A stretch of 64,000 bases of DNA, from contig CM069438.1 of NCBI GenBank assembly GCA_035610365.1, positions 31,923,869 through 31,987,868 of the forward strand. Reading direction: 5' to 3'. Positions 22,853 through 34,448 of this stretch are shown in pieces. The notes beneath the pieces are model-generated. The model was not told the origin of the DNA, ran no database searches, and saw nothing but the letters and a program-made list of their open reading frames with translations. The number at the start of each line of letters is the position of its first letter. Within the stretch, counting starts at the first letter, position 1. This DNA is from Aquatica leii. Lineage: Eukaryota > Arthropoda > Insecta > Coleoptera > Lampyridae. The translations under genes were made by a program, and so were the position numbers.

Positions 22853-24994
22853 TTGCAATATATGTGATTATTGCACTAAACAAAAGACAGTTGAAATTTC
22901 ATGCATAAGCACACTAGTGAGAAATTTAAATGCAGTACTATATGTGATTACTGCGGTACCAACCAGTCGGTTTTAAGAATTCATATGTGTACGCACACTG
23001 TAATTTTAAATCTGTTTATCAGTGTAGTTTATCTTTGAGTGTGGTTTAGTTTACCTATATAGATGGTTCACGCAGTATGTTTTTTTTATTCAAGTGTAAT
23101 GTTGGTTTCATCGCTAATCTTTTTTGTTTTGCTTCTTTCCTTCTATTTATAATCTTGGAACAATTTTAATTGAAGGCCAGACACGTTATCGTAATGCTGA
23201 CATGCATTTCTTGAATAAAATAATTCGACATGGGTATTTCTCTATATGTTTGTAAACTAAAAAATTCTTGTTTTGAAGAAAATTATTTAAAAAAATTGCA
23301 ATTATGATTTTTGAAATTATAATTATATACTAAGTATAGCACTGAATAAAAAATCTTTTTTCTGAATAAAGCAGATAATTATGTATCTCTTTTAAGACAA
23401 TTTTGATATAAATAGTCAATGAAAATGTGATACAATTAAATTATACATTCAATTAGTGCAACTGAATAATATTTTCAAATATTATTGACAGTTTAGATGA
23501 TATTGATGAGTTGTACAATATATTGAGTAAAGTTCATATAGTTTAATGTTTATTGAGCAATCTAAAAAATATTGTGTAGTTTGTGGGTGATATTCGCAAT
23601 TGGATGTCCCTTTTAGATAGCTGTAGGATATGTAGGAGGTAGTCATCCCTCTCCTTTTCTACATATTGAATTGGAAAAATATTTATGTATAGCATAGGTA
23701 TATAGTAATTACGAGAGCTCGAGCACAGATTGTACTCTGTGGCTCGAGTGTGACTCATTTAACTAAAAAACAATAATTGAGAAAAGAAATAGCAACTAAT
23801 ATCGATCGATATTTTCAATGCAACGTGTGTTGGGCGACATACGTTTTCTGTTTAATTCATAGGCTTTTAAGCAATGAGTTACTCGAGCTCTCGTAATTAC
23901 TACTATATATGTATATTATATTTTTATCAAGAAAAGTACCATTTCCAGTTAAAGTACATCTACTTTGTGGTTTTTTCTATTGTTTTTTTTTATTCAGTAA
24001 GGAGTCTTAACGTACTCTTCTGCGAGTTGACATAATAAATAAAAATAACTTGATCAAATAAAATACAAATCATCATTACATAAAACTATATTTTTAAATA
24101 ATAATCCTAATTATTTTCAATTAAAATGAATTTAGAGATTATTTCATTCTTTTATCTTCTCGATCCCGGCGTTCGTTGGCCCTCCTTAGCGAGTTTTTTT
24201 ATACTTTCTTCCCGATTTTTTTAATACTTTCTTCCCGATTTTTTAGTGGCGCCTAAAACAATGCAACTACATAAGAGATGGTAATCGTCATGTAGAGTCG
24301 ATAAAAAAGTGAATACTAAAAACTTATTTTGGTATTTCTATGTAGTCGATTTTACATTTTTCTAAATTAAAGAATTGATACTTCTTTTGTGCAATTATTG
24401 ATTGCTTTTTTTGACGATTCTATTATTGATTAAATCCATAAGAGATGATCGATTATGACCAGTTAAAAATTGTTGAAAACGTTTTTTAAAAAAATATTTG
24501 TAAACATGTCAGTTTTGCAAATTCGTCAAGAATTTTTATACGTTTCACATTTACGTTTCATCAGAGGAATGTGGTGAAAACAAAATTATTTCTAGACCTA
24601 TTTTTAACAACCTAACTATTGTGGAAACAGTAATAGAATACGAGAAATCCGCACACTAATCATAACTAAGACGCTGTTACCAAAAACGCGATAACTGTAT
24701 AGTTTTTGATCAGATTAGCGATTTTGTGCCTTATCGGTCATGTTGACAAGTAGTGGGCGAATTTTTGGATGAATTATTGTGAATCGCGACGATAAAAGTC
24801 TTGAGATAACGTCACGCTTTTAAACCTTTAATACAAAGAAAACATTTTTTTAAAATAATTTTTTGAGTAAAAAAGTTTTTTTTGCATAAAATAAATATTT
24901 TCAATTCACTGCATAGTTATACGCGCGAGATGGGGTTTTAAATCACCATTATTAATAATTGTTATCTTTTAATCTCGATAAACTTATTAATTTT
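22853..24994. other. 3' flank of ZAD gene 2 (A-type flank, copy 2)
   Basis: A near-identical duplicate of 10829-12958, starting with the same fossil fingers (to about 23013) and including the palindromic MITE-like segment at 23700-23909. There is no gene. The few differences are short indels, for example an extra 18 bases near 23628-23655. Confidence 0.6.
23700..23909. mobile_element. Palindromic MITE-like element, copy 2
   Basis: Same inverted ends (AGTAATTACGAGAGCTCGAG) and interior as 11661-11870, at the equivalent place in the second A unit. Confidence 0.55.
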
Positions 24995-25039
24995 TAATAA
25001 TTCAAAATAGAGTGTAAAGTTTAGAGGAGAAGGGAAATT

Positions 25040-25805
25040 ATGTCGGATTCCGAGAAAGGGTGGTCAGAAGGAAAAAGAAAAAGGCAAGCTACGGTCGAGG
25101 AGGTGTTCAGGAAGAGCACCAAAGTAAGGAAATCACCGGTAGCGGAAGGAAAAGAGAGGAAAGATGGGGAGTTAGTGGAAATGTGTAAAGAACTGTTAAA
25201 GGAGGTAAAGAGTATAAGAGAGGAGCAAATTAAGATGGGTAAGAAGTTAGAAGAGAATAATAAAGAGGTAAAGGAGATGAAAGAAGAATTAAGAAAGTCA
25301 AATGAAGAATGGAAAAGGAAATTTGAAGAAATGGGTGAAAAGTATAGAAAGTTGGAGGCCAGATTGGAGAAGATAGAAAGAAGCTGGGAAAAACCCGAAA
25401 AAGAAAAGAGGAGAACAAACATAATCAAGAGGTATGGAAGTGAAAGATGGAAAGAAGGAGCAAAAGGAACAAGTGGAAAATTGGACGAAGAAGGATTTAA
25501 ATATTGAGAAAACAGTGGTAGAAACTAGAAAGTTAGCAGAGCGTGTAATGTTAGTAAGGATGGGTGCATTTGAGGATAAGCTAGATGTATGGAAGCAAAA
25601 AAAAGGTTAAGAGGTACGAGCATTTATTTAGACGATGACATGACTAGAAGGGAAATAGATATACAAAAGAAGATAAGATAGGCGAGTAAGATGAAGGGAG
25701 AGGGGAAAAGGATTAAAATAGGATTCTTGAAAGTGTGGGTGGAAGGTGAAGAAAGATTTTAGGATGAGGAGAGGGGAGCTCTAGTGAAGAAGGAGGCAAA
25801 AAACT
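25040..25805 (+). pseudogene. LINE copy 2 ORF1
   Basis: It opens MSDSEKGWSEGKRKRQATVE and stays open for 155 codons through the Lys/Glu-rich coiled-coil region (VKSIREEQIKMGKKLEENN, then WKRKFEEMGEKYRKLEARLE) until 25507. The RRM-like part then continues in another frame (KTVVETRKLAERVMLVRMG), with a further indel near 25600. It is better preserved than copy 1 in its N-terminal half. Confidence 0.65.
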
Positions 25806-25869
25806 AAGAGTTGAGGGAGGGAAGGATGGATCAAATAATGTTGGATTAGCAAGTTTTAAGAAAAAAGAG

Positions 25870-28656
25870 ATGGAAAAGCAGAATCAAATGAAATTATTGT
25901 TTTGGAATGTGGCAGGCATAAAAAATAAGGGAGAGGATTTCTGGAGATACGTAGAGGGTTTTGATATGATGGGAATGTCGGAAACATGGTTGGAGGAAAA
26001 AGACTGGGAAGTATGGAAGGAAAAATTACCAGAGGGTTATAGTTGGAAGGTGGAATTTGCAACTAGAAGAGAAAGTAAAGGTAGAGCAAGGGGAGGAATA
26101 CTAACGGGCATAAATAGGAACTGGTCGGTTGAAGAAGAGGAGGGAAACGAGAAGCAAGGGAAAGGGATTGTAAAAAATTATGTGGTCACAGAAGGAAAGG
26201 AAAAATATATAGTGTTAACAGTTTATGGGCGGGATATGAGGATGATAAGTGAACAGATTGAGAAAATGGTACAGGGGGAGGAAAAGGAAAAGATTATTAT
26301 AGGGGGTGATTTTAACGCGAGAACAGGGGAAAAGGGAGGAGTGATTATAGGAGGGGAAGTAAAGAGAAGAGTTAGCATGTATAAGACAGTTAATAGGAAT
26401 GGGAAAATGTTAGTGAAGATGTGTGAGGAAAAAGGATGGTCAATCCTTAATGGTAATATAGAGGAGGGGGACAGAGGTGACCATACTTATATGGGAGGGA
26501 GGGGGGAATCGGTGATCGATTACGTGATAGTGAGTGGAGAGATGTGGGAGGACATAGAAAGTTTTAAAGTGGGGGATGAAGAGGAATCGGATTATCAGCC
26601 ACTGGAAGTGTTTTTAAAAGGAAAGGAGCAGGGGGATGGGGAGTAAAAAGGAGTAGAAAAGAAAAGGTTTGAGAGAAGACAAGGAAAAAAGAGGAACGGA
26701 AATAGGTGGTGGAATAGAGAATGTAGAGAGGCAAAAACAGAGATGAGAAATGCTAGAAGAGGATGGAAAAAAGGTAGAATAGATGTGCAGGAGTATAAGG
26801 AGAAGAAAGTGAATTTTAAAAAGGTATGTTCTAAGAGAAAGGTGTCGTATAAAGAAGAAATGGAGAAACAAGTAAAGGAAATAAAGAAAGAAGGAGAAGT
26901 GTGGGAATTTCTAAACAAGGAGAGAAGAAGAGATAAGAGGAGAGGAGGTTTAACGGATATAAAGGTGTGGCTGGGTTATTGTATGAAGCGTTTGGAGGGA
27001 ACAATAGAAGGACCAGGGCAGGTGATATTGCAAGGGGTAAATGCAATACAGGAGGGGTGGGAGATAACGAAAGAGGAAATGGAGGAAGCAATAAATAGAC
27101 TAAAATTAAGGAAGACGGCAGGAACGGACGGTACGCAAGGAGAACAATGGAAATATGTAGGGGAGAGAGTGAGAGGATATATAAGGAAAATTTTTAATAC
27201 AATATGGAAAGGGGAGGAATTGCCAGGGAGTTGGAAAGAAAGTTTAATTCTGCCGGTTTATAAGGGAGGAGATAGGAAGGAGGTAAAGAATTATAGAGGG
27301 ATTAGTGTCACTAATGTAAGCTATAAATTGTATGCCATGATTATACAAAGGAGGTTGGAAAAGGAAGTGGAAGAAAAAAGACTATTACCAGATTGGCAGA
27401 TGGGATTTAGAGTGGGAAGAAGGGCAATAGACAATGTTTATATATTAAAACAGTTAGTGAATGGACAGCTAGATAAGAAAAGGGATAAGGTATACGCGTT
27501 TGATAATGTGAATAGGGAAAAGCTATGGAGGGTGTTAAGGAAAAAGGGAATAGAAGAACAACAAGTGAGGAAACTGGAAGGGATATATAAAGAGACTAAG
27601 AATAGGGTAAAAATAGGGGATAGTGTTAGTGAAGTGTTTTGGACGAGGAAGGAGTTAAGGCAGGGGTGTCCTCTTAGCCCTATTTTATATGCACTTTATA
27701 TAGGGGACATAGAAGAAGTGTTGCGGGAGGTCAGTGTGGTGGGGTTGGGGAGAACAGAAGATAGAGACAGTGAATGAAATGACATATTTGGGATATAGGC
27801 TAAGGTATGATAATAAAGATGATGCGCATATAAGGGAGCAAAGAAGGGTAACAGGGTATTAGGGCAGGTATGGAGTTTAGCGGAAAGAGTATTTGGGAAG
27901 GAGATCGAGAAGAGAAGATGGCTGTTTGAAAAATTGATTAAAAGTGTGATGATGTACGGGGTGGAGGTATGGGGTTGGAAAGAGTGGAACCTATTGGAAA
28001 TGGTACAAATAAAATATTGGAAATGGATACTAGGTTTAGACAGGGAGACGCCAGGGTACATAGAGGAGGAGAGGAAGTTAGAGAAGATTAGAATAGAAGC
28101 AGGGAAAAGGGCGATGGGTTATGAAGGAAAGGAGAGAATGTAAAATTTTGCAATGTTGCTGGAGGACGGTAAAAGATAGCAAAAACATATATGGGCAGGA
28201 AGCAAGGAAACTGTATTATCAACGAGAAGGTTTCGCAAGACAAGAGGTGGAAAGAAGGAGAAAGAAAGGGAGGTTAAATACGGGGGAGATAGTAAGAAGA
28301 GATAAAGATTCGCAGGTGCAAGAGAGGGAAGGGAAGGAAAGTATAACGCAAGGTATGGGAATATAGTGTCCAGGGGGGTTCCTAAGTATCTGATGGGGAG
28401 GAGAAGCTTAGGAGAGAAACGACTTATAGCCAGGTTTAGATGCGGAAATGAGGAGAATTTAAATAAGTATTGGAAGGAGGATGTAATGAGGAGATGTAGA
28501 TTATGTGGGGAGGGATGGGAGGACATAGAGCACTTGAGTGAGGAGTGTGGCGAGCTAAGGGAAGAAATGGGGGGGGAGGCTTTGCATGGGGAGGAGGGGG
28601 AGGGATTGAATTGGATGAAAGCAGTAAAGGAAAGAAGGATAAAAGGGGAGGGTTAG
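25870..28656 (+). pseudogene. LINE copy 2 ORF2 with catalytic motifs deleted
   Basis: The start MEKQNQMKLLFWNVAGIKNK is an intact endonuclease opening. It keeps GMSETWLEEK, the catalytic GGDFNARTG (about 26305) and ESVIDYVIVSGE. A deletion after EVFLKGKEQ (26637) removes roughly 100 nt. Reverse transcriptase resumes at 26743, but motif A is reduced to VYAFDNVNREKL: a 24-nt deletion between GCGTT repeats removed the catalytic Asp. About 205 nt carrying the YADD motif are missing after 27747, between GTTG repeats. The C-terminal CRLCGEGWEDIEHLSEEC finger is present near 28497. The enzyme is inactive. Confidence 0.8.
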
Positions 28657-28839
28657 GTCTAAAGTATTACAATAGTTAGATAGTGATGGGAAGATTTTAG
28701 GGGAGAAAGTTTAGTTTTATTTAATTTCTGTACAAATCATAGTTTGTTAAGAGAATGATGTAGGGGAACGTAACCCATTGTAAGGCCGAATGGCAAAACA
28801 ATTAACAATAAACAATACTAATAATAGTAATTCAAAATA

Positions 28840-29678
28840 ATTATTAAAAATGATGGCTTTTATACATTATAAATAAACACAAAGGTACCAAATAAAATTC
28901 TTTATGCACTAAAACACCCAAAAAACGTTAGATAATAAAATAAAGAACAGATAAATAAAGTAGTCAGAACACCAACAAAAACAAATACAGAGTGTACTAC
29001 TTTGATATACCAAATGAGCGTACGGGTGTTGAGTAGGCATCAGAGAACAAGAAGGAAAGTGGGCACTAAGTTTGCATTTGTCTCGTTTATGTACAAAAAC
29101 CGATTATCGGTGTGGTTGAAGTAAATCACACACATCAACTTCTTCAAAATATTTGTTATATCAAAAGAAAGATTAACTAGAGTAACCGAAATTGATGGAT
29201 GGATAATATTTATTTAATTGTCCTATTTTTATATCATTAATTAATTTATATTTATATATAATGAATGTATAATCCTGTTCTAATTTTATTTGATAAGTAA
29301 TTATAAATAAACATTCGCATTAGGTATAATATGAAAATTCTTCTTTTCAATTTTTTTAATTCGATTAAAAATATGAATTGACAAACGTCCAAATTTGTCC
29401 CGCATAGGACATCCCATCGTACGTTCTTCATTGACATCCTGAGGACGTCCTATTAAAGACATCCTAAAGAGGTACGTTTTAAAGCCCGGGATGTAAAGAC
29501 ATCATTTGGACATAAAACGAACGTCCCTGGGACGTCGTGTGTTTACTGGGTATGTAAGCGCTGCATCGGTCGCGATTTCATTTGTTGCCTGATGCATCGA
29601 TAATTAATTTAGCGAATTGAAAAGGTGCTTGGGGTAAAAGATATCTCTTTTTGAAACTTTAGTTTTTTTTGTAGTTTT
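28840..29678. other. A-unit spacer, copy 2, with CCCAG-ended transposon fragment
   Basis: Matches 17112-17850 but keeps about 100 more bases. The stretch 29390-29550 is dense in GGACGTC/GACATC motifs and ends GTTTACTGGG followed by TA. This looks like the right end of a TIR element (CCCAGTAAAC inwards). The left end could not be found. No gene. Confidence 0.5.
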
Positions 29679-30121
29679 ACAGATATTATTCAAGAATTAG
29701 TAGAACGTGGCCCTGCTCATTATCAAAACAAAAAGAATATTTATCCGAAATATAGTTCGGAGTCGAAGCGTAAGTTTTCCAATAGTTACTTCTTTAGAAT
29801 TTTACCGAACAAAGAAAAATTGAGCGTTTTTTGTTGTATTCCGAAACAAAAAATTCACTTTACTGCTTCTGTTGCAAAATTTTTAATGACGGCGATTTGA
29901 AATCTGTTTGTTTTAGTGATGAATCTGGTTACAATGACTGGCAGCATTTAAGTGAACATTTAAACCTTCATGAAAAGCGCAAGTTACATATCGACAATGT
30001 TCTAAAATTGCTAGATCTTTCTAACCGTTTTAATAATGGAGGTATAATTGATGCCAAATATCAACACAAAATTCATAAAATAAAAAATAAAGAAGGACTT
30101 AACATGTTACTTAAGCACTAG
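29679..30121 (+). pseudogene. hAT transposase N-terminal fragment (TTF finger), copy 2
   Basis: Duplicate of 17851-18294. One A is missing from the run before TTGAGCG (about 29816), which shifts the frame just upstream of LLYSETKNSLYCFCCKIF. From 29831 the frame is open to TAG 30121. The frameshift argues that the sequence is not under selection as a protein in this copy. Confidence 0.6.
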
Positions 30122-31189
30122 TGTATATTGAAATGAGTTTTGGATAATGTTCTCTAGTTGTAAAAGTAGCATTGTTTTAATATGTTTTGATTAATTGTCA
30201 TGTGTAATATTAATATAGTATATTAAACAACAAGTTTCATAAGTCGAGTTTTATTGCACGCGACCAAGTTTAAAACACGAGCCGCTTGCGGTAGAAATAT
30301 CATTTACACTTTTTCTTTTAGTGACATTTACCATTCTGAAGATGCAAGCTGCAATATCTTGCAAAACGTCAGTTTGTTTGGGTTCACGAACGACAATACG
30401 ACAAAGGCCAAGTTCTACTTCTTGTTTTGACTCTCAAGAAGAGACTAGGACCAAGCCTAAGTCTGGGTGTTTTACTACGACGCGGTTTAAACCGAAAGTC
30501 GCTTGTTTTTATTTATCGATCAGTTTCGTCCTGTGATATATAGACGAGTTAGTGAAAAAATACTTGCATGGCTTGTACTTTTAAAATATAAAAATGAAAA
30601 TAAATTTATGAAAATACTTTTTAAAATTATTTTTCAATAGTGGATAATAATACCTAACTTAACCCGTAGCTGTACTCACATATGAACGTAATACAAATTT
30701 GGGGCATTATTTTAAATTTTTACAAGGGCGCCAAAAGTGCTAGGCGCGGGCTGTGTATACTAGCAGAAAGTTTATAAATTTAATTTGTAGATGGAAGCTG
30801 CAGTTAATTCACAACTAAAGTTATATATAACTTGCAAGAAGTTTACATTCTCAAATTTTGCAAAAGAAGTGTTATGCAATTTTGCAGTAAACTATATTAG
30901 TATTTTACATCATAACTTACATTCTTTAATGTGAATTCCCAGCAAGTTAAATACAAGCTTAGTAGGTGACGTGATTAAATTCTTCAAATACGCACATAAG
31001 TACATACTTCAGTTTTTACAATTCGCGTTCACCGAAATATCGCGATTTCTAATGCGCACGAGTCTCGTGGATACGAAAGTGTAGAATAACCTCCACTCTA
31101 ATGGAGGGTCATATCAGTCATATTCGACATATTGACCAAATGATCTAATGGCGAAGCCGCCACTGCGCAACAAAGGTGTACGTGCAAGA
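30122..31189. other. A-unit spacer, copy 2, without recognised genes
   Basis: Near-identical to 18295-19370; no gene. It ends with GTGCAAGA (31182-31189), the left target duplicate of the following hAT-like element. Confidence 0.5.
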
Positions 31190-31910
31190 CAGTGTTGTGA
31201 CGTATCTAGATACAAGTATCTAGATACAGTATCTAGATACTTTTGGAGTATCTATAGTTACATATCTAGATAACCTGGATAAAATGTAACTGTATCTGTA
31301 TCTAGATACATTTTTCGTAGTATCTGAGTGGTTTAGATACTTAGATACATTTTCAAATTGTAAATTATACAAGTTTTTAGTAAACTACGCGGTAGATTTT
31401 TCTGTCAGTTCATCATGTACATTACAATTTGAATTTGGAGACTTTGTTTTCGGTGTTTTATGAGTGCAATTCTTTCAGCGTCGCCAATTCTAGTGGAATT
31501 CTACCAAATTTAAAGATTTTATGTAGTAGCGGGTATTTTGTGGGTATTATAAACTGTTGTGGAATTTTGGGGAAAACTGTGTATGAACCTACATTTTATA
31601 TAATCAAGTATTACTTGAGTAAGCTGACGTGTTAGCATTTATGCCATCAAACCAAATTCATACTTTAAAAAAAAGAAAACTAATTTCAACTTTGTAGAAC
31701 TGGTCATTGTAGAACTTTTATAGTTTATGCAGGGAATCGCGACAAAGTCAATTGGCAACACTGAATTTCTTCATAGTACATTACTATTAACTCTACGTCT
31801 AAATATAATGACAAGACATTTAACATGCTATTAATTTTAAAACAAAATAAGCTTTATTTGTAAATTTGTATTTTTTTATGTGATTAAGGTAATGTTTTGC
31901 TTAATAGCCA

Positions 31911-34040
31911 CCCACACAGCAAAATCACATTTATTATACATCTCAGCAATATATCAATTGAGATGAAGTATATCTGAGAGACATTCTGTTTTGTCTCATA
32001 TATATAAATGAAACGTCTCTCAGATATCTTAATGTCCGCCTGGTACACTTCTCAAGTATGTTTCTATGAAACATATCGGATATATATATCACATATATAT
32101 ATATTATGTCAGAGATGTGTAAAATTAAAAATGCGACGTTTTTGAGACATATATTTTATTATATATGTATTTATATGTACATACATCTATCACAAATTAT
32201 TTATTAAAATTTAAAAATAAAACCTAATTTACAAAAATTTAAAAAAAACAAGTCATACCATACGAAAAGTAAAGAATTACTATCATTTAATTAAGTTGTC
32301 AGTGTTTTCTTGTGCATCCTTTGTTTCCTCCCTCTGCAATCCCAGTTTCGCCAAGGTTAACCAATTCTTAATAGTCTCTGCAATTTCACCATCTGTCGTC
32401 ATTTCTGTCCCATTTTGACTACAAACACTGACTGAAATTCAAACAGTTATAAGACAATGAAGTGAAAAAGGGTTTTAAAACATCTTACCTTCAATTACAA
32501 CAATTTCTAGACCACAAAAAATATCTTTTTGCACAAACTCAAACTGTACTCTGAAGTCACAACAATGGTAAATAGTTTTCAGAAATGTTCACAATAGATT
32601 GGTTTACATCACAAGTCGACCCTGGGGAATCTATAAAAACATTAATATATACGCTCACAGTGTAAAACTAATTAATATTGATTTGTAAAATATTTAATTT
32701 CAATAACTATAGTTAAAGAATTGAACATATACTAACCAAGAATTTCTTAAATTTTTCATTGTCATTAATTTCTTTAACTTTATTCATTTCTGTTACTGTT
32801 TGTATAGGAATTCAATTCAAACCACTGTTGTTCTTCTAAAGACGCCTCACAGATTGATTTTTGGGTTATATATGCATTTAAGAAAACCACATTTTCGATA
32901 TTGTAAGAGTTTTCCCAAACTTTCTTGTTGTAAGAACGATAGAGAAAACACCAGCTTGCATGACAATTAAAATTTTCAACGTTTTACTAGAACCTATAAA
33001 CCAAAAATATTTTATTGTTCAATAACGGTAACAAAATCAAAAAAATTACTAGTTTTTTCCTGTTGTGTTGCTATGTGCTTCTAACATGCGGTATAGGTCT
33101 TAGAAGGGGTGGTGATAAGGAAAATAATAACACCCCATAACTAACACCTAAAATTATACAGATAAAATGTTTCATACAAAGTGTAAACTTATAAATTTAG
33201 CAACAACAAATAACGTACTTGATTTAGGAAGTGGAGCATGTTCTTTGTTATCACAATCTGACGAAATTGTTAGAGCTTTTCTTTTTTTCTTGTTCCACAT
33301 CTGTAGTGATCTGTATTATGTACTCAGATTCGATTTCTGCTGTTCTAAGTTTTAGAAATCCATAATGAAATTAGTCAAGATTAAAAATCCAAACATAAAT
33401 AACTTACCTGTTTAATAAGTGAACATTAATTATAATATACGTATATAACAGCGTAAAGTTTCAATCTTCAGTTTTAGCATTGGTTTTAGTAATGAAAATC
33501 AAAAATAACGTCTTTTTAACCTATAACTGCGAGGCGATGTACACAACGAACACGTGATCAATTCATGTGCTGTGTTGCCAGATTGTTTTAATATCAATTA
33601 TTAACCTGGCAACATTCATGATAAAATGCAGGTAAAATGAGTGTTTTGTACTGTGTGTGCCTATTTTTTCTAAAAGTATTTATACAAAAAAGTACTTTAA
33701 CTAAAACACTACTAAAAAGTTTTATAACAAAAATTCTTTGCCGTAGTTTAATTACTAATTTACCAAAAAAAATCAAATAAGCAATATTTATACATAAAAG
33801 ATTGTAAAAAATATTCAAAAAAAATATTTAATTGTAAATCAATTGATGTTTCTGAGACAAGTATATAAGATCTATCAGAGAGGTGCCTCTTTTCTGTATT
33901 TATAAAACGTGTAATTATTTAAAATTGTCATCTCTCTGAAATATCTCATAAATATACAAATTTGCGATTTTTAAATTGAGACATTGTGATCTGGTTGAGT
34001 TCGATTTGAGACATCTTTGAGATGTTTGATGCTGTGTGGG
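31911..34040. mobile_element. CCCA-ended DNA transposon I carrying an antisense DUF4806-like gene
   Basis: CCCACACAGCA begins the insertion and TGCTGTGTGGG ends it, an 11-bp perfect inverted repeat. The flanking CA occurs on both sides (31909 and 34041), while the uninterrupted site in the first A unit has it once. Both subterminal regions repeat GAGACAT/ATGTCTC-like words. On the minus strand there are exon-like pieces at 32283-32830. The insertion point is inside the left end of the 93-bp MITE. Superfamily not recognised. Confidence 0.75.
32283..32832 (-). pseudogene. DUF4806-like gene fragments in transposon I (multi-exon, antisense)
   Basis: Reading the minus strand, a piece ending at donor 32736 encodes PIQTVTEMNKVKEINDNEKF. 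A further piece above 32489 encodes HCCDFRVQFEFVQKDIFCG. After a 57-nt GT-AG intron (32432-32488) the last exon (32431-32283) encodes EMTTDGEIAETIKNWLTLAK before a stop. The first and last pieces resemble the core and the tail of DUF4806 proteins, which are found in many insects and whose function is unknown. The exon chain is not continuous in one frame in my reading, so this copy is probably broken. The family call is by pattern only. Confidence 0.4.
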
Positions 34041-34132
34041 CAGGCAGCACACTGACGTCATACGGCGACACTGACACGTCTTAATGAAGTCTTGTAATTT
34101 TGACGTCAATGAGACGTAATGTGCTGCCTGGG
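34041..34132. mobile_element. 93-bp MITE, interrupted copy
   Basis: The right 92 bases (from CAGGCAGCACACTGACGTC to GTGCTGCCTGGG) of the MITE seen at 20083-20175. Its left two or three bases are on the other side of transposon I. Confidence 0.65.
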
Positions 34133-34448
34133 ATACAGTTACTGTGTTTTTAAATGAACTAAATAGACAAGGTAGTCCGATGTTTCTAGGAAAAAGTCGA
34201 GTCTATTATAGACAGTCAAGTCTCACACAGGAGCTAGCTATTTAGCCTGCGATGATTAAAACGTTTATGTACGTTCAAGTTTCGGCCGTATCCGGTGGAT
34301 GTTCCCGGATGACGCGCATATTACGATAAATAGACAATTTTTTAAAATTTTATTTCATGATTTTGTTAAAAATGTATCTGACATGTATCTAGATATTCTC
34401 TTAAAGTATCTGTAACTGTATGTAGATACAATTTATAAAAAGTATTTG

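Larger units (their letters stand above)
25010..28824 (+). mobile_element. LINE copy 2, same insertion site as copy 1
   Basis: It is flanked by TAATAATTCAAAATA (24995-25009) and TAGTAATTCAAAATA (28825-28839), the same duplication as copy 1 with one substitution. It is therefore the same insertion event duplicated with the A unit, not a second integration. It is shorter than copy 1 because of internal deletions in ORF2. Confidence 0.85.
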
